Under the pieces are notes generated by a model. It saw only the letters and a list, made by a program, of their open reading frames with translations, was not told where the DNA came from and did not search any database. Positions 1 to 10,439 of a stretch of DNA of 64,000 nt are shown here, one piece after another. This DNA comes from Branchinecta lynchi (Eukaryota > Arthropoda > Branchiopoda > Anostraca > Branchinectidae), in contig JAKZAP010000005.1 of NCBI GenBank assembly GCA_023053575.1, positions 7,130,001 to 7,194,000 on the forward strand, given 5' to 3'. Position 1 is the first letter of the stretch, and the number at the start of each line of letters is the position of its first letter. The position numbers and the translations under genes were made by a program.

Positions 1-1026
1 TGCTAAACTCTGAAGGGGTCTAATGCTTCTCTGACAATTAATCAACACAATGTGAATGGAAAATTTGGATGTTGATTTACCCTGATGATATTTGCCAGTT
101 TGGACTTTGCAGAACCTTCGACCTCCTGTGTCACATTCCCTGTCATCCAAAACAAAGTTTGCTATAGCCTACATAGAAAGAATCATATGTGTTTTTCATT
201 ATGTGTTTCACCCCTAAAACAGTCAAAAGGGGGTGATAGAATAAGTTACTTAATACCAGCTAAGAGCCCAGTGTTTCAGCTTTTTTTTAACACAAAGAAT
301 AAAAATCAAAATCTGTTGATGTAATTTGTGTTTTGAATACTTCTATTTTTCTTCTGTGGGGGTCTTTGGATGGCTGTGAAATCAAAGTATAACACAAGAT
401 GCTCCCAGTAAGCTGGTCCAGGATAAACTGGAACAACACAGACCAAAGGAATCGTAACTGTAGCTGCAATTTGTTCTTTACTTTACTTGTATCACTTTCG
501 CTCAACACTGTGCATGAATGTTTTCTAGGTTTAATTTTCATCATTTTCTACAGCACCAGCCTAAAGTATTTTCAAATCAGTTTACAAAAGATAAAATACT
601 GAAATTCCAACACATCGGAATCTGAACACTTTGATTGAACAACGGAAATTTGACCCTTTATTTTACTTGTTACAGTGAAGGGGCACTTGCATACAAAACA
701 GAATAGCCAAAAGTTGAGAGAACCCAAAGCTTTTAGTAATGCTGTAACTGTTTGACGAGAGAAAATTCTAATCAAAAGTTGCCCAAAGTTTACTTTTTGA
801 TTATTTACAAATGGTTTTGTAAAGCAATAAATTGCCGGGAAAAGGGCAAAAAGTCCCCAAAATAGTAAATGTCGCACTGGTTCCGAAATATCTGGCAATG
901 ACTTTAGTTCAAAATATTTCTTCTAAAAATATTTACTCAGACACAGTATTTTATCTGTGTTCGACCACACAAACCTATATGGACAACTGGTTTGTACCTG
1001 TTTGTGACTAAAAAACATGTCAAAGA
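1..1026. other. Intergenic DNA, no gene recognised
   Basis: I see no convincing exon or RNA gene. Reading frames are short and without family resemblance. Positions about 215-290 (AAACAGTCAAAAGG ... GCTAAGAGCC ... TTTCAG) resemble about 43,480-43,545, so part of this is an old dispersed repeat. Confidence 0.4.
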
Positions 1027-1034
1027 AGTACAGT

Positions 1035-1391
1035 CAGGGACATCACAAATGGGGGGGGGGGATGCCCCCCCCCCCCTAATACTGTCGGCCAGTTGCTAAA
1101 AAATTACAGAGATTTTTTGTCAAAACAGTTGATTTTTTTCATGAAAACAGTCAGTTTTTCTGAGAATTGGTTGATTTTTTGTCAAAATAGTTGTTTTTTC
1201 TGAAAATCAGGGGATTTTTCTGAAAATCAGTGGATTTTTCTGAAAATCAGTTGGTTTTTCAAAAATTTCATTTTTGTTGTTGAAAACAGTAATTTTTTCT
1301 GCAGAAAAAGTTGGTAAAAATTACCAGCCAGTTGGTAAATGCATCGTCCCCCCCCCCCAAAAAAAAATCATTTTGGCTAGTAACGCCTCTG
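1035..1391. mobile_element. hAT-like MITE with intact 8-bp target duplication
   Basis: The ends are CAGGGACATCAC and GTAACGCCTCTG, a short imperfect terminal inverted repeat of the CAGGG type common in hAT transposons. The element is flanked by AGTACAGT at 1027-1034 and 1392-1399, an exact 8-bp duplication as hAT transposases make. The interior is T-rich, with recurring 'gattttt(c)tgaaaatcag' motifs and C/G homopolymers, and no coding capacity. Relatives lie at 42,777, 58,285, 59,063 and 61,171. Confidence 0.85.
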
Positions 1392-1399
1392 AGTACAGT

Positions 1400-1620
1400 A
1401 GAACAATTACTTAAATGTGAACAGAGCAGTTTTGGGCTAAATGGTGGAACAGTTATTTAAATTTGAAAAGTTACTTAAATATGAACAGAGCAGTTTTAGG
1501 CTAAATGGTAGAATGAAAATCCTAAATACCTATTCAGGCGTTTTCATAAGCCCTCAATTACCTACTTTGGCTAAATATAGTTAGCTTTAATCACAGCAAG
1601 TGCATGAAAATGATGCACGA
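1400..1620 (+). repeat. Dispersed repeat, relative at 29,470-29,600
   Basis: The phrases 'acttaaatgtgaacag', 'gggctaaatggt', 'ccctcaattacctacttt' recur in the same order at about 29,485-29,590. There is also an internal partial duplication (about 1,410-1,445 and 1,470-1,510). Class unknown. Confidence 0.5.
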
Positions 1621-2058
1621 AAGTTCCAAACAAGTTTACACTACCTGGGTTTTTTGCCGTGAAAATGTTAAAATGAAATGTACATGCTGTTCTGACTGAG
1701 GCAAAATAGGACTTTTTCAAAGTCATGCGTCCAAAAACATTCAAATTCTGTGCCTTTTCTTTGTTTGGAGGCTGCTTTGAAAAGGGATTTTCTAGCTATT
1801 GACTTTGCTAACTCTACCTAAAAGAAAAATATGTTTAAAGGACCCATTGCACTCTTCAACTTACAGTATTTTAATATATTTGAATACTTTAAAACTAGGC
1901 CGCACTTTCAACAAATAACCCACGCGTTTGGCTGTTCTTAGCCTTTTCCAAGACCTGTTGACTTACAGCGAAAACAAGGAAACAATTTACATAACTGTTT
2001 TTTCAGAAGGGAAATTGTCTCGCAGACAACAGTCAACAGTGTGATACACACCGAAGGT

Positions 2059-3141
2059 CAGTCTAGTACACTAGCCCCTTTTCAGGCACGGTGCTTGAAC
2101 GTCTAGCACCATGCCTGGGTGCTAGACGTTCAAGCTCTGTACCTTGGATTTCATGTATGGTGTGAGGATACATCTAGTATACAAATATATCTTAATATAT
2201 CTTGATCAAAGCTTATTCAACAAGCTCTATCCTCAACTCTCTCTATTTCCGACTAGCTCTAACGCCCACGCTTTTCTCCGACGGAAAGAGTTTATTTCCT
2301 TTTCTCCAATCAAAGGATTCTTTTCCCCATCAAGAACCTAGACAAATTTACTCCGTTGGTCACCATCCCTTCCATACTGGATAGAGATTTGCTAGGACGT
2401 GCGAAAAGCAACCCTATTTGTTAAGGCACTCTGTTGACATTTCCAAGGCGGTTTAAAAGGACCGAGTTCGCAGTTTGGAAATCAGTTTGACGTGGAGTTC
2501 GACTTGGGGTTCAGACCAGTTGAGCTCTGAGCAAATTAAGTGACAAGTGTTTAGCAACCTAACTCCAATGTAAGTAAATACGAAATATATGTGCTTTAGT
2601 TATTGACCTACGAACTGAGTATCGCCTTCGAAAATACTCGGTGTATATCGGTGTATTCCCACCCAAACCAGTTGCCAATATTACCATGCTTGCACGCCAC
2701 CTCTACTACTATAACTAAACCCCTACACTCAACAGCACACCTTATTTTTGTTTATCATAGGTGCATGGATTTCAGTATACAGTGCATACCATCAAAAACA
2801 CAATTTCTGTCATAACAACTGAGCACCAGCTCGGACAGGGCTGAAATTACTACCATGAATTAGAGAAATCAAAGACAATCCTTTACATATTTTTCACAAA
2901 AAATATATATATATAATTCATGGTAGTCTTTGATTTCTCTAATTCATGGTAGTAATTTCAGCCCTGTCCGAACCGGTGCTCAGTTGTGATGACAGAAACT
3001 GTGCTTTTTCTGTATGCACTGTATACTGAAATCCATGCACCACACATGAAATCCAAGGTACAGTGCTTGAACGTCTAGCCCCCAGGCATGGTGCTAGACG
3101 TTTGAGCGCCGTGCCTGAAATGGGGCTAGTGTACTAGACTG
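2059..3141. mobile_element. Long palindromic element inserted in an older repeat
   Basis: The ends CAGTCTAGTACACTAGCCCC and GGGGCTAGTGTACTAGACTG are perfect inverted repeats. The arms stay complementary almost to the centre near 2,880-2,925 (AT-rich loop). Each arm contains a smaller hairpin around the inverted motif GAACGTCTAGC. The left arm has an extra about 595 bp (2,162-2,756) absent from the right arm; without it the element would be about 490 bp. Non-autonomous; superfamily unclear because no target duplication is evident. Confidence 0.8.
2162..2756. mobile_element. About 595-bp insertion in one palindrome arm, possible solo LTR
   Basis: The palindromic partner arm reads straight through this point, which defines the insertion. 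GGTG is repeated at both junctions (TATGGTG before, ATAGGTG after). The inserted DNA begins TGAGG and ends near TTATCATA, roughly like an LTR (TG...CA) with a 4-bp duplication. It holds no long reading frame. The solo-LTR reading is inference; an unclassified MITE is equally possible. Confidence 0.45.
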
Positions 3142-3290
3142 CGGCAAGTAATAAATCAGCGCGGTTTTGTTAGACGGGATAGAATGGACAGTACAGTATG
3201 AAATTGGGGTCTCCGAGTTTAGAAATATACGGAGTAATTGTGGAAGTAGGTTGCATTAGTATGATAGGTAAGACATGTCCTTTGACTAGA

Positions 3291-3845
3291 AATATTGAAG
3301 CAATATTTATTTATCCAATATGTAAACCATTCAATTAGACAGAAAGCTTTTATTTACTGTATAAAAAAATATCACTGGACCAGGCTAATAAAAAGGACAA
3401 CAGTCTGCTCTTTCATCCAACTTAATTCATGAAGCCATAGCATAAGGACAGCCCTGAACTTGCAGAAAAAGAACACAAACATCTGTTTGAATTTCAATTT
3501 GTTTGTTTCTCTTAAGAATATGCCTACAAATACTATAAATAGCTTTGCAATGCAGATGAGCAAATTCACAGTTTTTCAAAGGTTGGAAAGTAAACACGGA
3601 CTACTTACAAGGTGAAGTTGCTAAAAATGGTTCATTAACCCATGTGTGTTTATTTATTTAAAACTCACTAACTAATTCCGCAGCGGTGTTGTGACTTAAC
3701 TGAAATAAAATACACTACCCAACTCCCAAGTAGCAAAAAAAGTACTACCCAGGAGAACACAGAGACAAAAAAGGGAGACGTCATGCCTAAAAAAGGGACC
3801 ATTTCTGAATTGGACAGGACACCACCACCCAACAAAAGTTATTAA
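3291..3845. other. Intergenic DNA, nothing recognised
   Basis: AT-rich, with short reading frames on both strands and no family resemblance. No repeat of this stretch was noticed elsewhere in the window. Confidence 0.35.
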
Positions 3846-3996
3846 GCGAAGTGTGAGTTAGGACCACCAAATTGCCAAAGGGATTTGGCGAAGTCTGAGA
3901 TAGGACCACCCAATTACAAAAGGGATTGGGTGAAGTCTGAGATAGGACCACCCATGTTCAAAACGCATTGACTCAAATGTGACTTTGGACCACCCT
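3846..3996 (+). repeat. Minisatellite, about 42-bp unit
   Basis: Unit starts are at 3,846, 3,888, 3,930 and about 3,971. The unit core is GCGAAGTCTGAGATAGGACC followed by ACCCAATT..AAAGGGATTGG. About 3.5 copies, diverging towards the right. Confidence 0.75.
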
Positions 3997-4269
3997 TTTT
4001 ATGGAATTTTTTCTATACATGCGACCACTTATTTTACTCCAAATCGCGACCGCAATCTAGCTGCGCTCTTCCTCTTTTAAATGTATGCTGTGGAGACACT
4101 AAGGATCCTCGCAAATTCCTGCCAGTATTGTCGACACCATTTTTGTCCATCATTTCACGAAGGGGAAAAAAATCTTGTCGGGAAAAAGGAAATTGTCTAT
4201 CCGCAGCGTAACGCCGCATAGTGTCTGACTCTGGTCTTGACCTGTAACTGGACCAATTGAGCATCAAGG

Positions 4270-5560
4270 ACGTTTGACGTCACCAGCTATCAAGTTCCAC
4301 CAGAACTGGACCGCTTGTTTGAAAGTAATGCATGTCAAAAGATTTCTGCGCCCCCCCCCCCCCCCCCCCCACATTTCCTGGCTCCGGTCCGGATTTGCAA
4401 CAATGGTACAACCATAGAGCTTCTATTTGACCTTGATGCCAAAGGCGTATTCTCGCCGTTCCCCGAGGACTCCTCGGGGAATTGAAGGGAACGGCGAGAA
4501 TAGAGGGAGTCATTCCACGTGGACTCCGCGTACAGAAAACAGCGAGAACACGGGAAATGCTTCCAGAACGGATTTTGTTCGACAAAAAAATATGCAGTTG
4601 ACGAAATTAGTCTTGATCCACTTTAATTTTGGTTTTGTTTCTTCTGAACTGTTTTTAATTAATTTTACATTGCACCAACACCAGCAAAAATTGATTCCCC
4701 TCCGAATCTGAAAGGGAGTCCTTTTTAATGATGGTGATGATAATCGGAGCATTCCCCGGCCTTGGGGACTCGCGAGAATAAGGGGAGTGAGTCCCCGGGA
4801 CAAACAAAAACACGGGCACTCCTCAAGTGGAGTCCGCGGGGAACGGCGAGAATACGCCTCAAGTCCTATCCCTTCTGTTCGATTCCACAGTTGCCGGATC
4901 GAGTCCGGAACTAAAACGCAATATCTGAGAACTGTCCGTTTGCCAATTGTGAAGTTCCATCGAGATTAGGCAACCCGTTCTTAAGGCAACTTTAGCTTGT
5001 CAGGTAAATTACACAGTTATCAGGTAAATTGCAACCAGTTTTGCGATGATCCTAATAAGCCTGAGAAGATATATCACCCTGTCCCATCTGGAAGTACCCT
5101 AACTCGCAAGAAAGATTCCCTGCAGCTCTCCCCGCATTATCCAGATCCGGTCCTGTTCTATAAATGGAACATCTAGGGCTTATGCTTGTCCTTCCCACCA
5201 AGTCCCTTTCCGATTCATCGAACCCAAGCGGACCATAAGATGTCCGGTACCCCCCCCCTCTAACTTCCCCAAAAGTTTCTGGATCAAGTCCAAAACTGAA
5301 ACAAAGTTTAAACCATCTGGGGTGGTCCAAAGGGCTCTCGTCCTTTATCAAGATTCAACCAAATCCGATAACTTGTTCAAAAGTACTCGTGTCACAAGAA
5401 TTCAGATTCCTACTGCATGATCCCCCCCCCCCCCTAGATGCTAAAATCCGGGAAGTGACGATTCAATCTGGTAATGACACTTTCACCGTCCCGGCCTATC
5501 TAAAAATACTTCGTTTTTCGCGTCATATATAAAAACTACCCAGCTTCACCAAGGTCAGAT
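4270..5560 (+). repeat. Degraded C-rich 'AAGTTTCATC' family element, split by a MITE
   Basis: It carries hallmarks of the large elements at 45-54 kb: 'tggctccggtccggattt', 'caagttccaccagaactgg', 'ccgcttgttcaaaagt', runs of C before 'tagat' or 'acattt', and phrases such as 'tgcttgtccttcccaccaagt'. The MITE at 4,443-4,859 interrupts it. No coding content. Confidence 0.6.
4443..4859. mobile_element. AGGCGTATTC MITE, 417 bp, TSD CAA
   Basis: The terminal inverted repeat is AGGCGTATTCTCGCCGTT on the left and its complement on the right. Further inward, nested palindromes of CCCCGAGGACTCC occur. CAA flanks both sides (4,440-4,442 and 4,860-4,862). Sister copies have TTA (31,784), CTA (48,241) and TAA/TAT (51,384) duplications. 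A 3-bp target ending in A resembles the TWA preference of PIF/Harbinger, but the superfamily is inference. Confidence 0.85.
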
Positions 5561-5757
5561 AACTCGTACAAGAGAAATGTATGAATTCCTCCCTCCACCC
5601 CCACACGAATGATCGGTTCCGAGAAAAGAACTGCTAACAAACTGAAAGCAACCTCTTCGAATACTACCCCGAAATGAAGCGCCAAAACTCGAAAGTGAAA
5701 AACCTCGATTTCCATCGTAATGAAATAGAGCTATATAAATATGATTCCATAAGAACT

Positions 5758-6655
5758 CGCCACGAGACAACTCTCCACACCGACAACTGGGAACCTACAA
5801 GTCGCCACACAGACATGATGCCACACCTACGACTCGCCACACCGACAACTCGCCACACGGATAGCTTGCCACAGCGTAATTTCGCCACAGGGACGACTCG
5901 CCACAGAGACGAATTGCCACACAACCAACTTGCCACATGGACATTTCGCCACAAAAATAGAACGTTTTAGGTAAAAAGAGAAAAAAAATATTCTAAATTA
6001 TGATAGACATTTAGCTTCAGTTGACCCAAGGGAATTTGGGTCCTCAAGTGATTAATCCTTTCAGTTTTTAACCCGCAATAATAATGCTATGTCGCAGTTA
6101 AATATAACCACATAGCGGTCAGATGCTGGGCATCTTCCACGAACCACAACGACATAGAAGGCTGGCGTCTCAGCTTTAAACAGCCGATAGGATCAAGCCT
6201 CCCACGCCTTTAGCATTGCCTGAAATGTTTCAAGATCAAAGAAAATTTGCGAAAGGCCAACCTGGACCGGATCAAAGGCAGTTTGTTCTCCTTCGACCAA
6301 AGAAATAATACTTGAAGACTAAACAGAGAATCGAAAGAATTGTCAGTAGGTATAACCGTAGCAGTGCTCTTGACTTATTGAGAGGCATTGCCCATAATTA
6401 TCTGCTCCATTAAAAATTTTGTTTGAATAAATAGTAATTGAGTAAAGTACTTTATGTTATAAATGTGGCGAGATGTCGCACTGTGGCAAGATTTCTGTGT
6501 GTCGGCTTGTCGCTGTGGCAAGTTGTCGCTATGGCGAGCTATCGGTGGGGTAAACTATCGGTGTAGCAGGTTGTCGCTGTGGAAAGGTGTCACTGTGGCG
6601 AGATGTCGGTGTGGCGAGTAGTCGGTTCCCAGCTGTCGCTGTGGCGAGATGTTCC
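5758..6655. mobile_element. Foldback-type element with arms of tandem 16-bp units
   Basis: The left arm (5,758-5,953) is about 12 head-to-tail 16-bp units of the form (C/T)GCCACANNGACNACT. The right arm (6,464-6,655) is a comparable array of the reverse complement, (T)GTGGCGAGNTGTCGC. A spacer of about 510 bp without a convincing gene separates them. Long inverted repeats made of short tandem units are the architecture of foldback transposons (FB, Galileo types). Assignment is by structure only. Confidence 0.75.
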
Positions 6656-7560
6656 GACACGATAAATATAGCACCAAGATAGCACTAAGCTTATCAGCCA
6701 CTACAAAACTGCAAAACGATGGAGAAATACTCTCAGTGGGGATTCAAAGTTTGTCACCTACCAGCTATGACGGTTGTGTCGTCGTAGGTTCTGGTCACAT
6801 TGTCCAGAAGTTCAAGTAAATTATCATCCTTGTCCCCTGTCCCGCAGGACAATTCTTCTGTTGCATCTAGTTTCTGGATTATCTGCAGCAGGGGCAACAA
6901 CAGTGAAGGTCAGCCTGAAGAAGGAACCAGACCCTGCATCCGAGACGATGGACCGGTAACCAAATGTCATGTGTCGTCTCATTCCGAAGAAAGAGACGAT
7001 CTACTGCTGTGGCTGGAGATGCTCTAAAGGCAGTACCTTTTCGAAGACCAGAACGAGCTGCCAAATTGCCAACCATCCATAATATAATCCACCTTGGCTG
7101 TTTAGAAATAGTTTGTCGCACTGGTCTGTGCCACAAAGGTCTTGAATCAGCAAAGCTTTTTGCCTTCACTGCACGCACTATCTAATTTGCACATGAACGA
7201 CTTGGCAGATAGCAGACTATGAAGTTGTTATCAAATTTAGAAAGAGTAAATAGTCTCCTTTTGAGGAGATATTTGATCCTCAAGACTTTCTTGAGCTGTT
7301 CGGCCAAGAAAACAGAGCAATTGGCTCTTTTAAACCTCCGCCGGATCACCGAGCAGCCAGCCTGCTTGGTCGGACGAGAGGATCAACTTAGCACCCTTTT
7401 GAAAGTCTGTCCTCCGAACTAGCTGATCTTCAACTGTGTTTGGAGGTTGACGCCACCAACAGTTCACCGTGCCATGAAGAACCTTTCACCAAGGACGAGT
7501 TCAAGAAGAATACGAGCAGAGTTATCGAAGGCTGTCGGTCTCTGCCGTGCTAGAAACAAG
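6656..7560 (+). other. No gene; possible old retroelement debris
   Basis: There are several short frames but no intact domain. The stretch 7,445-7,560 weakly suggests the region just upstream of a reverse transcriptase (PPTVHRAMKNL-like, then basic residues), and RT debris follows on the far side of the next element. The remainder is unrecognised. Confidence 0.25.
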
Positions 7561-8207
7561 ACCAAAGGTTTCGATGGGATCCCAAAAATTCAATATCTGA
7601 TCCAGACAACTGGGTCTTGTCTTAGCCAGATCCAGTCTTCGCCAGACTCCTTGAAAATTTTTACAATTAAAATTCAGAAACAGATTAAGGCCATATAGCT
7701 AATCACCTGAGAAAACCAAGTTCAGATTTGGATTCAGCATGTGTGTTTACCCCTATAAGTCATATCTGTTTTGACGAAAACTTCCTGCCACTTCTGCCAA
7801 TTTCCCGGTTCCGGCCAAACTCCAGAACTACTTGTCAGGCGAAAAAAGAAAGCTCAAAGACGAAATCAGGGTATCTTCTTTCCCCAGAAATGAACATCTA
7901 ATCCACTTCAAATAAAAATTTAGCTTATAACAAATTTTCCGATTCCAGCCGGATTCCTGTCGAACTATATGTCCGGGTAAAATACGATTGTCATACAGGG
8001 ACTCAGCATCTCTTCTTACCCCTAAATCGCTTATCTAATCAACTAGAAATAAAACTATGACTTCCAACAGTTTTCCGGTTTTGGCCGGATTCCGGACGAA
8101 CTACATGTCCGGGTAGAAACTTGTTTTCACATAAGTGTTCAGCATGTCTTCTTGCCCTAAATCGAACATCTAATCAACTCCAAATAAAACTTTTAATTTT
8201 GACAAAC

Positions 8208-8892
8208 TTTCCGGTTTGGGCCGGATTCCGGTCGAAATACTTGTCCATCGAGAAAATAGTTTTCACCATCGTCTTCAGCATGTCTTCCTACCTCTAAATC
8301 GATTATTTAATCAACTTCAAATAAAACTTTTACTTTCAACAAACTTTCCGGTTTGGGCCGGATTCCGGGCGAAATACTTGTCCGTCGAGAAAATAGTTTT
8401 CACCATCGTCTTCAGCATGTCTTCCTACCCCTAAATCGAACATCTAACCAATTTCAAATAAAACTTTTACTTTCAACAAACTTTCCGGTTTGGGCCGGAT
8501 TCCGGGCGAAATACTTGTCCGTCGAGAAAATAGTTTTCACCATCGTCTTCAGCATGTCTTCCTACCCCTAAATCGAACATCTAACCAATTTCAAATAAAA
8601 CTTTTACTTTCAACAAACTTTCCGGTTTGGGCCGGATTCCGGGCGAACTACTTGTCCGTCGAGAAAATAATTTTCACCATCGTCTTCAGCATGCCTTCCT
8701 ACCCCTAAATCGAACATCTAATCAACTTCAAATAAAACTTTTACTTTCAACAAACTTTCCGGTTTTGGCCGGATTCCGGGCGAACTACGTGTCCGATGAC
8801 TAAATGGTTTTCACCATCGTGTTCAGCATGTCTTCTTACCCCATAATCGACTATCATATTAGCTGTTTCAAAATATTTTGTGTGTCCCTTAA
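8208..8892 (+). repeat. Homogeneous 137-bp tandem array
   Basis: Five units at an exact 137-bp spacing with few differences (for example AACTACTTG versus AAATACTTG). The outer units to the left are shorter (135-136 bp) and more diverged, as expected from unequal exchange that homogenises the centre. Confidence 0.85.
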
Positions 8893-9028
8893 TTTGAATC
8901 CCCTCCCCCACCCCTAAATGTAGAGCTACAAAGCCCATCTACGAACTTGACTGGTCCGATGACTCAACGAACCCTCACACCAAGTTTCATCAAAATATCT
9001 CATTCCCTTCGAGAGTTATCGTGCTTAC

Positions 9029-9145
9029 AGACGGACGGACAGACGGACGGACGGACGGACGGACGGACGGACGGACGGACGGACGGACAGACGGACGGAC
9101 GGACGGACGGACAGACGGACGGACGGACGGACGGACAGACGGACA
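9029..9145 (+). repeat. (ACGG)n microsatellite
   Basis: About 29 tetranucleotides, mostly ACGG with interspersed ACAG, directly after TTATCGTGCTTACAG. The same tract occupies the same place in the copies at 27.6 kb (short) and 63.2 kb. Confidence 0.9.
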
Positions 9146-9234
9146 ACTTTTGCGATGTCATAGGTATCCCTCCACTTACGCTTTGGGATCCCAAAAAGGC
9201 ATTGACTCGTCCTCCCTGCTTACAATCATAAGGG

Positions 9235-9712
9235 GTACAAGAACCACTGCGCAACAACTACCGCGAAACAAAAGCCGCTACAAGCCGTATCAGTCCCCAT
9301 ACAACAAATACTTTTGCCATGATACTGTAACCGAAGCCTCCAGTATCCTCCATGCTCGAAGACGCCCCCATGCCGAGACGATCACCATGAACCTATCTTC
9401 GCCATTCTCAGACAGTTCTCGAAAAAGGCCCGAGAGTTCATCCACAATACTGTTATGGAGACATCCCATGGCACTTTGCTCTGCAATAGTCCTCCTAGTT
9501 ATTCCCTCCATCTATCGCCTACTTTTCTATATATCTCTTCGGTTTCCATCACCATCATTAATTTCCCGGCATCGTGACAATAGGTCACTCGGTCTTTATC
9601 CACTAGCTCCAGTTAGCTGCTGGCTAACCCGAGGTCAGGCTTTGATCCATTTCATTCTGAGTGTTTTGGCCGCGGAATAAATCCGCAGCCAAGAAGAGTT
9701 CTCTTTCATCCT
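9235..9712 (+). repeat. Retroelement debris; its 3' part is duplicated at 10,440
   Basis: The segment about 9,465-9,700 (CATGGCACTTTGCTCTGC ... GAAGAGTTCTCTTTCATC) recurs nearly identically at 10,450-10,697. Its 5' part (CCATGATACTGT..C.GAAGCC..CAGTAT, CATGCTCGAA) resembles 12,645-12,710. Probably part of a non-LTR element's 3' region; no intact domain. Confidence 0.55.
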
Positions 9713-10435
9713 ACTTCTTCACATAATGTATATATTATCAATCATCAGATTGACGCCGTGTGTCCGGCAATCATGCTTAAAAATGCTTTGCGCCTGTCTT
9801 TTGCGCTTTAATTACTTGCGTGCCCTTACCTTTAGTGCTTTATTTTGCGGCTTAGAGTGCGTAGGACCCTCCCCATTTCTACTTCAAGTTTTTTTGCATC
9901 AAGGTCTTACCTTGGGTCGTTGCGACAGCTAACTGGAGTAATTTTTAAAATTGCGGTCCTTCTTTTTCCCTTTCCTCCCAAATTCCTCCTAGTTTTCCCT
10001 TTTCCACTTTCTATTTTTAACAAATCTCAGAGACTTCTCTTTTGGGACGAGTTGTGGTACCGGCAACATTTCTCCAATATTTCCCTGATAATTCCTTTTT
10101 AAAGTTTCTTCCAGCCCCTAATTTATTTTAGAACTTAAAGGCATGGATGCTTCAAATATTAATTCTGCCTTTATTCCGCATTTTATATTTGTTTTGGTTT
10201 GGTTCGTGTGGTCAGGGTAAGGTCAGTAGGACTGAAGCTCAATAAAGGACCCTGAACTAACTGAACAGAGAGTGGGCTTTGATGTTTCACACTTATTTGA
10301 TTGCCCCCTCTGTCAGAAACCTGGGTTGCCGCGATGGCTTAGCTATCGATGGTATGTTGGTTGGTGGGGCTGGAATGGAAACATTGTAGAATCTTTTGTT
10401 GCCCGTACACCACTCTGCCCAAGGGAGGGAGGTGT
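9713..10435. other. No gene recognised; possible SINE head near 10,327
   Basis: T-rich DNA without a convincing frame. GCCGCGATGGCTTAGC at about 10,329-10,345 looks like a tRNA-type A box, but I do not see a clear B box, so this is only suggestive. Confidence 0.3.
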
Positions 10436-10439
10436 GTTA

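Larger units (their letters stand above)
1810..3290 (+). repeat. Dispersed repeat (about 380-bp family) split by a palindromic element
   Basis: The left half (about 1,830-2,058) and right half (3,142-about 3,290) match a continuous copy at about 25,035-25,400. Shared markers are 'tttaatata..tttgaatactttaaaactagg', 'tcaacaaataacccacg', 'tctcgcagacaac', 'atcagcg.ggtttt' and 'taagaca.gtccttt'. Here the copy is interrupted by the element at 2,059-3,141. A third, shortened copy lies inverted at about 33,935-34,170. No coding capacity. Confidence 0.75.
7561..9199 (+). mobile_element. 137-bp-core element with (ACGG)n tract and GGGATCCC ends
   Basis: The left end is GACCAAAGG..TCGATGGGATCCCAAAAA and the right end is the palindrome TTTGGGATCCCAAA. 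The interior consists of core repeats marked by TTTCCGGTTT(T/G)GGCCGGATTCC at 8,209, 8,346, 8,483, 8,620 and 8,757 (137 bp apart), with older units at about 8,073, 7,938 and 7,803. A 3' segment (CACCAAGTTTCATCAAAAT..TTATCGTGCTTACAG) leads into an ACGG microsatellite. The design matches tandem-core 'pearl'/Helitron-like non-autonomous elements. The open frames in the cores are by-products of the repeat. Confidence 0.8.

Noticed and set aside
5664..5970. Frames with repeated RHT/WRVV motifs on both strands
   Set aside because: Translation of the 16-bp foldback units; both strands are open for the same reason.
5758..6655. CRISPR-like appearance of regularly spaced short repeats
   Set aside because: The 16-bp units are directly contiguous without unique spacers, arranged as inverted arms, in an animal genome.
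7500..7600. RT-like phrase KTKGFDGIP at the start of the 137-bp-core element
   Set aside because: The bases belong to the element's conserved end (GACCAAAGG..TCGATGGGATCCC), also present at 61.73 kb without RT context; the resemblance to RT 'GFDGIP' is chance.
8216..8708. Repeated 72-codon frames (MGRIP.EILV...) in the 137-bp units
   Set aside because: They recur with the satellite unit, overlap each other and start inside the GGCCGGATTCC motif; no start context or domain. By-product of a 137-bp period read in frame for short distances.
9021..9680. 219-codon frame beginning with a Gly-Arg-Thr-Asp repeat
   Set aside because: It is the (ACGG)n microsatellite translated and then run into LINE debris.
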